From Capronia americana (taxonomy: Eukaryota; Ascomycota; Eurotiomycetes; Chaetothyriales; Herpotrichiellaceae), in assembly GCA_016110215.1 (NCBI GenBank), contig JADWQD010000009.1, positions 1,180,093 through 1,244,092 of the forward strand: a DNA stretch of 64,000 nt. The letters run 5' to 3'. This document shows, one piece after another, positions 50,990-62,200 of this stretch; within the stretch, counting starts at the first letter, position 1, and every line of letters begins with the position of its first letter. Below the pieces are notes generated by a model. It did not search any database, was not told where the DNA came from, and was given only the letters and a program-made list of their open reading frames with translations. A program made the position numbers and the translations under genes.

Positions 50990-52060
50990 GCCACCTAAGT
51001 CGCAGGGGTGGAGGCTGTGGAGGAAGCAAACCGACGATTAATGCGGGCGCTTCATTGCGATCAAAGGAGCAGCCAGGAGTCGACCGTGGCCATGGCATAA
51101 AGATAGAATGGCTACTGTTGATCCAAGGCGATGAGGTCTACTGCTCTGTCCCAACGGTGGATATTCTTTGTGACCCCCAAAGCGATGTGTTGGGAACTCG
51201 TTTGCTGGTGGTCTCCATCACACATGCTGGCTTTTATTTAAACATCTTGCCATCTTTTTCCTGTTCTCAATTTTCAGATCCCTAGTATCGCAGAAGTCAT
51301 CCTCATGTCGGACCATGAAATGTATTATGTTGAGGCCGAACTGCCTCGACCATGCACCCAGTCCCCTTTTGGTTCAGCCTCGTGCAAACAGGCTCGCTAA
51401 AGTTTGTTGGACCAGCAATCATTCTTCCCTTGCCGTTGCCCGGGTCGATTCGACAGAATCGGGATCTGCGTTCTCCGACATCTACCAGTCCGTCTTCACG
51501 GCTGAACCAGCCTATATTTTCTCTTTGTGGTAATGTTTACACTTAACAAAGCCCCCGACCGAAGCATCCGGTCGGAGAACAATGAGAATTGGCCACTCAA
51601 CATTCAGACTCGAGACTCAATAGCTCGCGTCCGGATCTGGCTCGGCATGGTTGTGTCACCCACTTGCTGCCATCAGCGTCGACATGGATTCATATTGAGG
51701 TCGCGAAGGATCGCGGTCACTCCACGAAAGCGTGAATGCTATTGCAAGTGAAAGTGCTCCCTTAGAGCATATATATCTAAGGTTAGCTGATCAACCTGAG
51801 CGAATCTCTGTTGAAAGTTGCGACTCACCACATTGCAGAACGTTTGATTAATTCATCTGAAGGCTGTAGCCCAAGGCCAGTCCTTAGATGCGAAGCAAGT
51901 CGAGTCCAACAATCACCGACTCGATTGCAGTACGGGCCTCCGAACAGATTAAACCTTCCATTGCCCTCTCCCTCAAGAAGACGTCGTCCACGACTAGCCT
52001 CGCTTCTGAGCAGAGAAAGTGCTCGATTCGCCTCGCTCATATCAATCTCGACGTTTCGCA
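50990..52060. other. Intergenic, 1071 bp
   Basis: No supported gene. Open frames of 60-110 codons with no domain; promoter of the F-box-like gene on the right. Confidence 0.55.
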
Positions 52061-52852
52061 ATGTCGAAGACTAATATGCTTCAGGGTGTCATGTTCACTA
52101 GTCTTCTCGTCTTCATCCCCGCGGTGCGAGAAATATGGCGATATGTCCACTCGGTACGGGCGGCGGCGGCTGCAGAAGCAAATGCCGGAAACAAAATTGC
52201 GGAGATCCCTCCTGAAGTCACGATAGACATCTTTGCACGGATGTCTTCTGCTGACCCTGTCGTTGTGAGATGGGACTTGCACAAGTCGAACCAAGCTTGC
52301 TTGGTGACCCCGGCGCACGTCCTGGACCTGGCTCTCAGCTGCCAGAAATTTCGCAGAGAATCGGGAGGAACGGTGCGGACGATGGTGTGCAAAGGCGAGG
52401 CGCGGCCTTCCAACCTCCCAAAAACGCATCAGTCTCTGCGCCGCGTACAGGACGTCATCCTCGAGAACGGCCACGAGGCTGAACTCGACATACAAGGATT
52501 CCACGCACTCAAGACAATTGTTTGCCGAGCAGGAGCAGTGTATTCTGTTACCGTGCCCGGCAGCAGCAAGGTTACTATCGACTTCCCGCACGCTGAAACA
52601 CTGATTCCCCATCGAAGTGCAGTTCAGGCGCAATTGAGGAGCCAGCTGCCCGTGTGGCTGCACAATATCGCGACGGACCCAAGCAGTCATGTCGACGTCA
52701 GCATTGAACTCCAATTGCTCTTCAGCGCACCTCTGACAGTCCAGGAACACGGTTGGGATGCAGGCTCCGGCTATCCTGCGATGGCCATGTGGTGCACTTG
52801 CAGATATCATTGGAGGAGCGGCACGATCTCCGATATCTGCTCGTCTCCTTGA
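52061..52852 (+). CDS. Orphan protein with hydrophobic N terminus and F-box-like segment (263 aa)
   Basis: Start at MSKTNMLQGVMFTSLLVFIP, whose hydrophobic stretch could be a membrane anchor or signal. AEIPPEVTIDIFARMSSADP resembles the start of an F-box, followed by HVLDLALSCQKFRRESGG; this is weak and inferred. The middle (QDVILENGHEAELDIQGFHA, TVPGSSKVTIDFPHAETLIP) looks like regular beta-alpha protein. Near the end another frame (52753-52977) looks better: VVHLQISLEERHDLRYLLVS, then EGRWVRVTCCQEE. That suggests a frameshift between about 52740 and 52800 and a true end at 52977. Orphan function; could be a degenerating F-box protein. Confidence 0.5.
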   Translation: MSKTNMLQGVMFTSLLVFIPAVREIWRYVHSVRAAAAAEANAGNKIAEIPPEVTIDIFARMSSADPVVVRWDLHKSNQACLVTPAHVLDLALSCQKFRRESGGTVRTMVCKGEARPSNLPKTHQSLRRVQDVILENGHEAELDIQGFHALKTIVCRAGAVYSVTVPGSSKVTIDFPHAETLIPHRSAVQAQLRSQLPVWLHNIATDPSSHVDVSIELQLLFSAPLTVQEHGWDAGSGYPAMAMWCTCRYHWRSGTISDICSSP

Positions 52853-54151
52853 TGGAGCAACGTGAAGGTCGTTGGGTGAGGGTAACTTGTTGTCAGGAGG
52901 AATCGAATCGGATTCAGCTTCGAGAGGTCAACTCGGCTATCATCTTCAGTTCAACAGAGACAGCAATCTACGGCTGAGTCCAGCCCCAGCCAACCGTCTA
53001 GGTCCAGAACACCGGAGCCATTCCCGGAGACCCAAGTCAGCATGGACCTCCATGACCAGTCCATTTCTGTGGGGTATCAGGCTCAGGATGGAAGATTTTG
53101 TATACTGGCTGCGTTATACCTTTGCCTCGGCCGAACTGCAATATACTTGATGCGGGCCCTCCTTACTGCAAGACTGGGGATCGACTTTGGTTATCGCAGC
53201 TTTGCACACGTAGGATTGCTCTCACAGATGAACCATAGGGGGGTCCAATGTTGGTATGAAGTGATTGCAGTGGATTGATCGTCATGATCGTCATAGGCAA
53301 GGAGTTCCAGACTGGGTGTGATAGTCAAGTACAAGTGCCAGAAGTGCACAGTACGGGTACGGGTAGATGCTTGTTCCAGGTCGAGGAATTCATCATCCGT
53401 GCGCGTGCTCGAATTCAACTCTCTGCTCCACCATCCATTCCTTCTTCATCCCGATGGGTGGTTGCAACGCATGTTACACGGCATGGAAGGGTGGCCGGAG
53501 AAACTTCGATCGATCACCCCCCATTAAGCTGTGGAGGTTCGTGTAGTCCCGCTGCTGCTCCTGTAACGTATCGAGTGTTTGTGCAACCCCTTTACGCACA
53601 GGCCGGGCGCGGAGATCGGCCAGGCCCTTGATAAGGATGTGTGAAGAATGGCACCATATCATCGCTATCACACGCAACAAGCAGTCTTTCTCGATTCTTC
53701 TGCCATGCCACTTTTTTTCAGGAGGCATGTTCGCGGCCGATGGAGCCCAATTTACAATGTCGCCCAAGGCAGGTGGAGATCAGTGGCGCCAGCGTGGGAT
53801 GGATCAAAATAGCAGTGGGCGAGATTGGCGCACCCACCGGGCCAGAAAGAGTAAAGCTTCTAGGCTTGGTTTCAGGCAAGGGGCAGCTGCGAGGGGTGCC
53901 TCCTAGGGGCGCGTGTCAGATAAGCTCCGTCGCCCAAACCAAATTGATCGCCAGGTACGCCGCCTATCAGCATCGCTCCTGACGCCCAGCACTGTCGACA
54001 CAAGGCGATCCCGCCCGCGTCGAGCGTGTCAGGGATAAACTTATACTTGATCAAAGCACGCAAACATGGACTCCTGCCCCCCTCCCGTCGCTCGTGTCTT
54101 TCACAGCGGTCGTTCGTTCCTTTCCTTCTGCCGTCGTGAGCATTGGGCGCC
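52853..54151. other. Intergenic, 1299 bp
   Basis: The first 125 bp may be the displaced 3' end of the F-box-like gene. The rest shows no supported gene; GT31 promoter and leader lie at the right end. Confidence 0.5.
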
Positions 54152-55825
54152 ATGAGCAACATGGCAACGTCCCTTCCTCGCGGTTTGGGCCCAGTGAGAC
54201 TTCTCATCATCTTTATTGTCCTCGTCTCGCTCCTGCTGTTCCGCTCTTACTACCTCCCTAATCCTGATGCGCAGACGGAATACGGCCTGGCCTCGTCGCC
54301 GGGACCTTGGTGGAGGGGATCGAGCCCAAATACCCTCGCCGAAGAATCCGATGTCGACCTCGAAGATGGTTACTACGAATTCGACGACGACCCGGCTGCC
54401 CCATCAGCAGTTGACAGCCCCGCAGAGCTGAAGCCGGAGCAAGAGCCAGAGGGAAAGGCAGATAAAGAGGCGGAGCCCGAGCCTGAGCCGCAAACTGGGC
54501 CGACCTACGCCTCGGGACCTACAGTGCCTGCACCCGCCCCTGCTCCTGTACCCGCGTTTGAGTCGCATATCCCTGCGTGTCGCCAGCTACCAGGCGCAGA
54601 CAAAGTTGTGGTGATAGTCAAGACCGGCGCCACAGAAGCGTTTGCCCGTGTCCCCGAGCTACTGGTCACCCTCGGGGACTGTGCCCCTAACTTCATGATC
54701 TTCTCCGACATGGAACAACACATCGGAGAGTTCCATATTCAAGATGCCCTGGACGAGATCGGGCGGGAGTACAAGGAGAGCCACGAGGACTTTCAATTCT
54801 ACAACGCCATCCATGCCGCTCATTCTGCACATGGCGATGTGAGTGTGCTTGGATCCGACAAAGCTTGGGCCTTGGACAAGTGGAAGAATATCCCCATGCT
54901 TCACAAAGCCTATTCGAAATATCCCGATGCCGAATGGTTCATCACCATAGACGCGGACACATATCTCAGCTGGGCCAATCTACTGCTCTTGCTCGACCGC
55001 TTGGATCCGGACGAGCCGCTATATGCAGGCTGTGTCTATTGGCATGGCCCGACACAGTTCGCCCAAGGTGGCACTGGCTACCTACTCTCCCGCAAGGCTG
55101 TCCAAAAATTCGAAGATATCCGAAGTCCCGAAAAGATAGCCGACTGGGAGAAGGAAACTTCCACAATCTGCTGTGGTGACGTTATGCTGGGGGTTGCAAT
55201 GGGCCATGCCGGTGTGTCTGTTAGCGGTGCTTGGCCGATGTTCCAAGTTGACCCCCCGTCGGGCTATATCTGGGGAGATCGCACGTGGTGCACACCTGCC
55301 ATCACCTGGCATCATGCTCACTCATACGAGGTGGAAGCCCTCTGGCAATTTGAGCAGGAGTGGATCAACAAGACTTGGGATGACGACGACCCTGGTGCGG
55401 TTCCATACCTCTTCAAGGATGTCTTCGAGGACTTTGTCATGCCACACATCTCCGAGAAGAAGAAAGATTGGAACAATGGTTCCGGGGACAAGACATTCAC
55501 CGAGCCCAAGGAAGGCCATGTCAAGGAAGACGCTGATTGGGATTGGAAGAATGACGAAGAAAAGCAGAAGCTGTGGGATGATCTCTCCGAGCTCGAGAAG
55601 GGCTCCATCGAATCGGCCGACAAATGCCGTGAAGTGTGCGACTCCGACACAGAATGCGTACAGTTCTCCTGGCATCCCGGCACTTGCAAGCTGAGCCATT
55701 CCATCCGAATGGGCCGCCCTGTTGACGGCAAAGAAGAATACATCTCAGGATGGATGCTAGATCGGATTGAGGAATTCAAGAAGGCGAGAGGAGAGTGTTC
55801 GGAAATCTCGTGGCAAATCGGCTGA
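54152..55825 (+). CDS. GT31-type glycosyltransferase (C1GALT/Fringe-like), type II membrane protein with C-terminal Cys-rich module (557 aa)
   Basis: Single exon, ATG at 54152 (MSNMATSLPRGLG). Short cytosolic tail, one membrane anchor at about 15-32 (VRLLIIFIVLVSLLLFRSYY), then an acidic Pro/Glu-rich stem. The catalytic part begins near VVVIVKTGATEAFARVPELL, with NFMIFSDMEQHIG, WFITIDADTYLSW (Asp-267, Asp-269 as the D-x-D metal site), FAQGGTGYLLSRKAV and STICCGDVMLGVAMGHAGV (the E/D-D acceptor-site region). The last 90 residues form a Cys-rich unit (ESADKCREVCDSDTECVQFS, GTCKLSH) of PAN/apple type. Probably Golgi, adding a beta-1,3-linked hexose to protein or lipid acceptors; acceptor unknown. 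Confidence 0.9.
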   Translation: MSNMATSLPRGLGPVRLLIIFIVLVSLLLFRSYYLPNPDAQTEYGLASSPGPWWRGSSPNTLAEESDVDLEDGYYEFDDDPAAPSAVDSPAELKPEQEPEGKADKEAEPEPEPQTGPTYASGPTVPAPAPAPVPAFESHIPACRQLPGADKVVVIVKTGATEAFARVPELLVTLGDCAPNFMIFSDMEQHIGEFHIQDALDEIGREYKESHEDFQFYNAIHAAHSAHGDVSVLGSDKAWALDKWKNIPMLHKAYSKYPDAEWFITIDADTYLSWANLLLLLDRLDPDEPLYAGCVYWHGPTQFAQGGTGYLLSRKAVQKFEDIRSPEKIADWEKETSTICCGDVMLGVAMGHAGVSVSGAWPMFQVDPPSGYIWGDRTWCTPAITWHHAHSYEVEALWQFEQEWINKTWDDDDPGAVPYLFKDVFEDFVMPHISEKKKDWNNGSGDKTFTEPKEGHVKEDADWDWKNDEEKQKLWDDLSELEKGSIESADKCREVCDSDTECVQFSWHPGTCKLSHSIRMGRPVDGKEEYISGWMLDRIEEFKKARGECSEISWQIG

Positions 55826-57061
55826 GCTTGGGTCTTGAGCTTGCTGGCCACATTACGACGTGACGATACCATGTTTTCTTCTTCGGCGGACATGCACGAA
55901 TTTACCGAAATGCTGTGTTGCTGTGGGGAGCCTGCTATGGACACTACAAAAGCGATGCCACGGCCTCTGTTTACATCACAGGCGTCCGCGGCTTCACAAC
56001 TCGGATACACGCCGTTCGCGGCGTCGCTGATCCGATGGACATCCAAAAGCGTGCTGTTCGCCCTCAACTCCTATTTTCGGACTCGCAGTATCTCTGTATA
56101 TATTGGCCGATTTCTTCTGAGCATTCGAGCGGGATCTGGCACTTTGCAAACACATTTCACAATTTCTTCAACCAGCGACACGGTACGAAACTGGAAGAGC
56201 GAATAGAGGTTTTGGTCTAGAGAGTTAGCTCGTTCACGCGACGATAGAGGATGTATTTGTAGATATACCTTGGGGACTATGGAGTATCTTTGCCGGTTTA
56301 TGAGTTTTGGAGCCATACTTGGGCACGGCAGGGCAATTGTTTTGAACTGCGAGATGTTCGCGGCGCGGACTGTCGTAGTACGGAGGGAGATTGCGCAATC
56401 ATCTATACTACGAGGACGGAGTGAGATTGAGATACCACTTTATACTACCTACCGGCACAGAGGGAGATCGAGATACATACCGCTTTATACTACTGTACCT
56501 CGCATCATTTTCGAAGCGCAGTGTGAACGGGGTTGAGTTCGACTTGGACGCCCATCCGAGGTCTGTCCCGTCCGTAAATACCGGGTGCACATCTTCGGTG
56601 AGGATGGGTGGCATTCATTCACGAGGTGCACTCTGTAGCTTGGGTGACAGTTTCGAATTGTTAGGTACAAAGCCAGAACGATGCAGTCCTGCCCCTGCCC
56701 AATGGTTGACCCATGTCAGGCATTTTGCATCCTAGCTGTGGTATTTAAAAAGTCCCTTGAAATAGGACGATATGGTGTGCGTTGGTGTATCGGCTCAGTA
56801 AACCTCGCAAACCCTCCTGAACGCAAGCACAGGCTGTAGGGAACCCCCTAAACGCAAGCACAGGCTGTTAGGGTATCTCTCAAACGTGAGCACAGGCTGT
56901 ATGGGTATCTCGGATGAAGCCAATTCCCCATGCTCGCTGTTGGGGTATCTCATGAGAATATGCCAATTCCCCATGCTTCCAAGATGGGCTCAATGCACAC
57001 ACTTCCGGCAGTGCCAATGTACAGGACGTAAATGCTGCTCTTCCAGGACCAACTTCAACTT
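55826..57061. other. Intergenic between convergent genes, 1236 bp, with degenerate repeats
   Basis: 3' flanks of the GT31 and DRN1 genes. Contains an imperfect direct repeat near 56420-56500 (GAGAT-x-GAGATAC followed by CTTTATACTAC, about 52 bp apart) and the tandem repeats at 56820-56980. No gene supported. Confidence 0.55.
56820..56980. repeat. Short tandem repeats around a GCACAGGCTGT core
   Basis: AACGCAAGCACAGGCTGT-type units with cores at 56827, 56858 and 56890 (period 31-32 bp). GGGTATCTC recurs between and after them, and GCCAATTCCCCATGCT occurs twice (about 56919 and 56962). Confidence 0.8.
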
Positions 57062-58798
57062 TCACTTCATGGCAAAGTCAAACTCCTCGAAATCGGCCCG
57101 CAGACCGTCGGCCTCTTCTTCCTCCGCTGCTTGCTCACTTCCGTCCTTGCGAAGCAGAGCATCCATCCAATTGACTCGGTTCTCCAGTTGCAGCAGACCG
57201 GCCATCACTTCCCGGCCGAACCAGATTTTGAATTTCTGTTCCGTGGGCAAGGAGAAATATATCGACTTTGCCACGCCGACATCCTCGTCTGCGTTTCCGT
57301 TTCCGTTGGTGTGATCGGCCATCTCGAGCGGGTTTGCCATCCAGGTCCAGACGCGGAAGTAGTCTGATCGTTCCGGGAGCTGGCTGTCCGGGTCACATGG
57401 CAGGAAGGTTGGATATTTGTACTGTTCCGTCTTGAGTTTGAACGCCGCCTCCACCATGCCGCTCTTGATACGGTCTGTCGGACAGGGGATGACTTGCCAG
57501 TGGAAATGCCTAATGCCCGTTCGGTTGACTTCCCAGCAGACGGTGCCGAGCTCGCCATGGCTTTTGGAGCCGACCATGGCGCTCAGTGCCTTGCGGAACT
57601 TGGACATCTCCTTGAACTCGGTCGCGATCTCTTGTAAACTTCTCTTTCCTTGGGCCATTTCGTCAGCGGCATGGTAGTATGGGATGATCATGACATGGCC
57701 GGTGAAAGATAGTTGAGGGAACGTCGTCGGGAGTGGCAGCGGTCCTCGTGAGACAGTAACCATGCTTTCCTCGCCAAGAGAAACAACGAGGTGAGTTTTG
57801 GAGCCGGGTTTGTTGAGACACATGAAGCAGTCGCTAGGATCGCTGCGGGGGCCTTTTCGTGCACGCTTATTGTGGTGTGGCTCGTAACCGTCTTCAGCAT
57901 AGCGACGGTATGTCGCCTGGTCATCGAGATACGGTCGTTTGCGTGGTGGCGAAGACCTGGCGAACGGTGATTCAGCCGGCGGTTCCACCGTCGCAGGTGG
58001 ACGAGATGTATCTAGCGTGAACGCTGTCATCCATTCTTTTGTCGGTGCCGCCACGCTGGGTAGGCTTTTGAATCTGGTGACACTTGGCTCCTCGAGCGAA
58101 TTGTAGTCGGTAAGGTGCTTAAAAGGCTCCCGCTCCCACAGAGCAGCCGGACTGCTAGAGAAATGATACCACGGCTTCAGAGCTTGACAGAGATTTGAGA
58201 TCGACTGCGAGCCGCGAACGTCACAAAGCCCCTCAGGTAGATCGATCTTGGATCCGTTCTGGATGTTAGCAGGCCACTCATTGGTGATGAGGATATGGGC
58301 CGAATGAGCTCCGTGCAGCCCTCGAGCTTCGTTGTCCATGTAGGACGGGTCGCAATTTCCAGGCTTCTCAGTGGCCGGGGCTTCATGTTGGATGAGTCGG
58401 CCTCCTAGTGAGACAAGTCTGACACCTTCGGTAGTCGTCATGATCCCCTTGCGACCCAGGTAGAAGAGGTTCGGACATAGATCGGTCTCGAATTCGAGCT
58501 TTGCCTTGACATTCTCCGGAAGCGCGTGGTCACCAACCGTGAAGTATGTCGGTAGGGGGATATCGATCTGACCACTGAGAAGTGCGTCTAGTTGATTTGA
58601 GCTGTCTTCATTGTTGTCTGAACTGAAAAGGTCGCCGACAACGATGGCCAAGGCGAAGTTCTGCTTGGCTTGCAGCTTTGATATCTTCTCAAAGGCCTTC
58701 TTGAATTCACCTTGGACGCTGCCGACAACGAGACTGAGAAGACAGTCAGCGGCTCTTCAGTACGCATCGCGACCGACTTACATTTTTGCAGTACCCAT
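57062..58798 (-). CDS. drn1: CWF19-like/Drn1 protein, CwfJ domains (562 aa)
   Basis: Partner of the lariat debranching enzyme Dbr1 in intron turnover; also linked to late spliceosomes. Exon 1 58782-58798 (MGTAKI, 17 nt), a 48-nt intron (GTAAGT, CTCAG), exon 2 57062-58733. Joined: MGTAKILVVGSVQGEFKKAF, then NFALAIVVGDLFSSDN, an N-terminal calcineurin-like (Dbr1-like) domain that lacks most metal ligands. A basic linker (SPPRKRPYLDDQ, HHNKRARKGPR) leads to CwfJ domain 1, HIT-like: DCFMCLNKPGSKTHLVVSLG, LSFTGHVMIIPYYHAADEM and GIRHFHWQVIPCP. CwfJ domain 2 follows (DYFRVWTWM, IYFSLPTEQKFKIWFGREVM). Complete and of normal length. Divergent from UTP20. Confidence 0.93.
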
Positions 58799-59237
58799 CT
58801 TGGGATCCTTGTGAGATCGTCGCAGTTTGATAGAGTAGGTTATCCAATCTTTCAGTCAAGTGCGCACCTGGCCATTAAGGCTTCTCCGACTTGAACGAAA
58901 TGCAGATATGTAACCTGGGCTTCAAGATGAGAAGGTATCTCAGGCTCGCGCAACGGGACCGCGACTCGAAAGTGAAGTGAATGTCACGTCTTGTCACTTG
59001 CCACTTGTGAAATGATCCACAGTAGACGGTGAAGGTTTTGCTACTGCGGACCTTTGGTAACTGAAGCGTGAATGGGGAATCGCAACCAACTGTGCGGGGA
59101 AAGTTTTCGCTCTTGCCGCACCTGAGATTTTTGTCACAATTCAAGCCACACCAGGCGCAGACGAGATTTGTCGCTCACCCTCAATCAAACCCTGAAGAGA
59201 TAATGTCACTGGCGCCTGAACGGTGACAATTGCAGCC
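58799..59237. promoter_or_regulatory. Divergent promoter region, DRN1 and UTP20
   Basis: 439 bp between outward genes for RNA processing. Contains a GAAGTGAATGTCACGTCTTGTCACTTG stretch near 58970-59000 with repeated TGTCAC. No TATA box seen. Confidence 0.5.
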
Positions 59238-62200
59238 ATGGCGCCGATATCCCCTGGGTTCCAACTTGTGCCTTCACGCAAGGCAAAGAAACAGACCACT
59301 TCGACAAACCTTCACCGATATGAATCCTTCACTAAGCGGATAGCCAGGTTGAAGATTGACCCTGTCCATACTGTCGAGAGGAGGAAGCCTACGGATGGCG
59401 ACACCGACATTTTACAGAGTTTCTTTCGGACAGCCTTGGAAGAGTGGGCGGAGCTGAATTTGTCGCAGACGTTCACGAGCTTCCTCAATAAAGCGAATCC
59501 TCTGTCCGAGACTCTACCGCAATTGCTCCACCATGCCGACACTCTCTTCGACTTACTGGCCCAGCATATCGAAAAGAACGATGAACTTGCCCTCGAACCT
59601 CTCCTCAGCCTCCTTGCACATCTTGCCCATGATTTGGGCCAACGTTTCAGTCGATACTTCTCAAGAACAGTGGAGTTAGTCGCACGAGTTGCGGCTGCGC
59701 AGGATAAGGCAGATGTCATTGAATGGTGCTTTACATGTCTGGCGTGGATGTTCAAGTACCTGGCAAAATTGCTCGTACAAGATCTGCGGCCTTTGCTTGA
59801 TATCATGACTCCGTACCTGTCTTCCAAGAAGGATTACATTGTCCGCTTCAGCGCAGAATCACTGGCTTTTCTGCTTAGAAAGGCGGCGGTACTGTACCAG
59901 AAGAAGAGAGGCCCCCTGAGTCTTGCCATCAAGCACCTTCTCGGTGCACTGCCACAGGACAACGAATCTCCACCGTACACCCCGTATCAGCTGGGCGTCA
60001 TGACCCTTTGTGTTGATAGTGCTCGCGGGCTCGATGGACAGCTTCATTCATGCTCTGCATCGCTGGTTCACTGTTTGTTGGAGACTGCTCTCTCAATGAG
60101 CAACCCGGATCATGTCCAATCAACGGTGGAAGGCGTCATCATCGGGCTCATTCATGAGACGGACAGCAGCGCGTTTCGTCCCGTCTTAGAAGTGGTCCTG
60201 GAGGTTATCCGACATTGCGCTGCGTCGAACGATTCCAGCCAAGTTTCTTTCTCTCTCAGACTCCTCATAGTGCTCCTTGGGACACGGAAGGGTTCAAGGA
60301 TATCTGGGTGGGCTAACGTTATTGAGACTTTCCAGGCTCTGGAAGAAGTAGCGCGGCAGCTAAGTCATGAGCTACCTTTGCTTCACTCGACACTAGCCAC
60401 AATCATGGCGGAGATCATTCAGTATGCTCCCATGGACCAACTGTTGCCATTCTCACAGAAGCTGTTGGACAGCGCAGCTGAAACCCTTTCAATCCGCGAG
60501 TATTTCGCCTTCTCAGCTCTCTGTGTGGAGCTGGGGAAGGAAAGGTTCACCGACCTAGTTCTTCCGAGATTACAACACTATATTGTTGAACATTGGTCTG
60601 AGGATGAGGTTAGCCTCTACTACACTCTCGAAAGATTGCGGCAAGAAAACATACCTATTGGTGGAGCAGCTACCGCTGGCTCGTTATTCTGTCCTGCGGA
60701 CTATGAAGACTTCGCCATTCTTCACCTAGTGGCAGAGGGGGAGGCCGCAAACTCGTCGACCACACAGCAACTTGCAGGGCGCCTCCGTCTCGCCAAGAAT
60801 TCCCGTCTTTCTCGGAGTCCTGAAGTCATGGGAAGAGCTCACGATGCCTATCATAAGCTGCTATGCACAGCGCTCCTCGAAGAAAGCAATGATTTCAACC
60901 TCCATCGACGCGCGATCCTGGGTTGGGGATTTGATTCGTACCTCGACACTGTTCCCGACACCGGTCATCAACTCGAAGGCATTATAGGTCTCCTTCTAAA
61001 GACCTCCCCAGATCATTTCCGCCTACAGCCCTTCGTACATGCGACGTTTCGCCTATTCCGGAAGCATAACCGCGATCAGAACTCGGAGCATCGAACCTTT
61101 GACAATCTTCGATATCATCTCATCAAGAACCTGCTGGCCAATTCTTCAGGGTTGAAGAAAGATTCTCTGCTTTTACTCCCGCTGGTCGAGGCAACGGGTG
61201 CAAACCCGTGGCTTGTAGAGACGACGGAGCTGATGATTGAAATTCTGGAGACACCGTACACTCCTACTGAAGTCCGCAAAATTGCAATGTTGCTCAGGAG
61301 ACTTCCTCAACTGCACAGGAGTATGCCATTGAAGTCCTCATACCATGACCTGATTCCTTTCTATTGTCTTGGCATGCTGTCATCTTTCCATGACCGGACG
61401 AGGAAGGAGTTGTGCAGTACGCTTGCTCAGCTGGTAGAAACCGCGTCAACCGAAGAGCTGGTGCTTAATGTCGCCATGCAATGGCTTCAGACACCTATGG
61501 ATCCAGCCCAACCACAGCGGAAGGATGAGGAACAAATAAAGCAGCACTTATCGTCCTTTGAATGCTCTCATCTCGCTCAAGTGGAGTCTCTTTCCTCATC
61601 GGTCCTGAATGATTTTCAGAACTCAGACGACAGTTTTCGTACTATGGTGGAGGCTGCGCATCAACCCGAAAACGTGGGCACGCCGCAGAATGGTAGAACT
61701 CTAGCTCTGCAGATATTGGCAGCAATACCAGCCTCTGCAGAGCGCCGTTCTCGATTACTGGTGCCTATCTTCCTTGCTGCGCCGTTCAGCCGCGGACAGC
61801 TGCCCGCAACCTCTGACTCTGACGCTTCCGGGTCTTCACACACTTTGACCCCTGAACTTGATGATCACGCGTGGTCCCTCTCAGACCGCAAGGCGCTTTT
61901 GACTCTGTTCAGAAAGTTCGTCAATCCGCGGGTGCTCTTCAGGTCTCCGGAAGTGTATAACAAGCTCATCGATCTCCTGAGCAACGGCAATGAGGACATT
62001 CGGAAACTCGCATTTCAGGCGGTCTTGACCTGGAAAGACCCGGTCCTCGCACGATATGAGGCCAAGCTAACGCAACTCGCCGAAGGAAAGTTAGCAGCTT
62101 CTGATATCAGCACGTTTCTGGGCTCAGACGAAGAGCCAGATTCCGTCAAATCGGTGGATCGTCAAGTCGTCCTTTCGATTGCGCTCAGACTTCTCTATGG

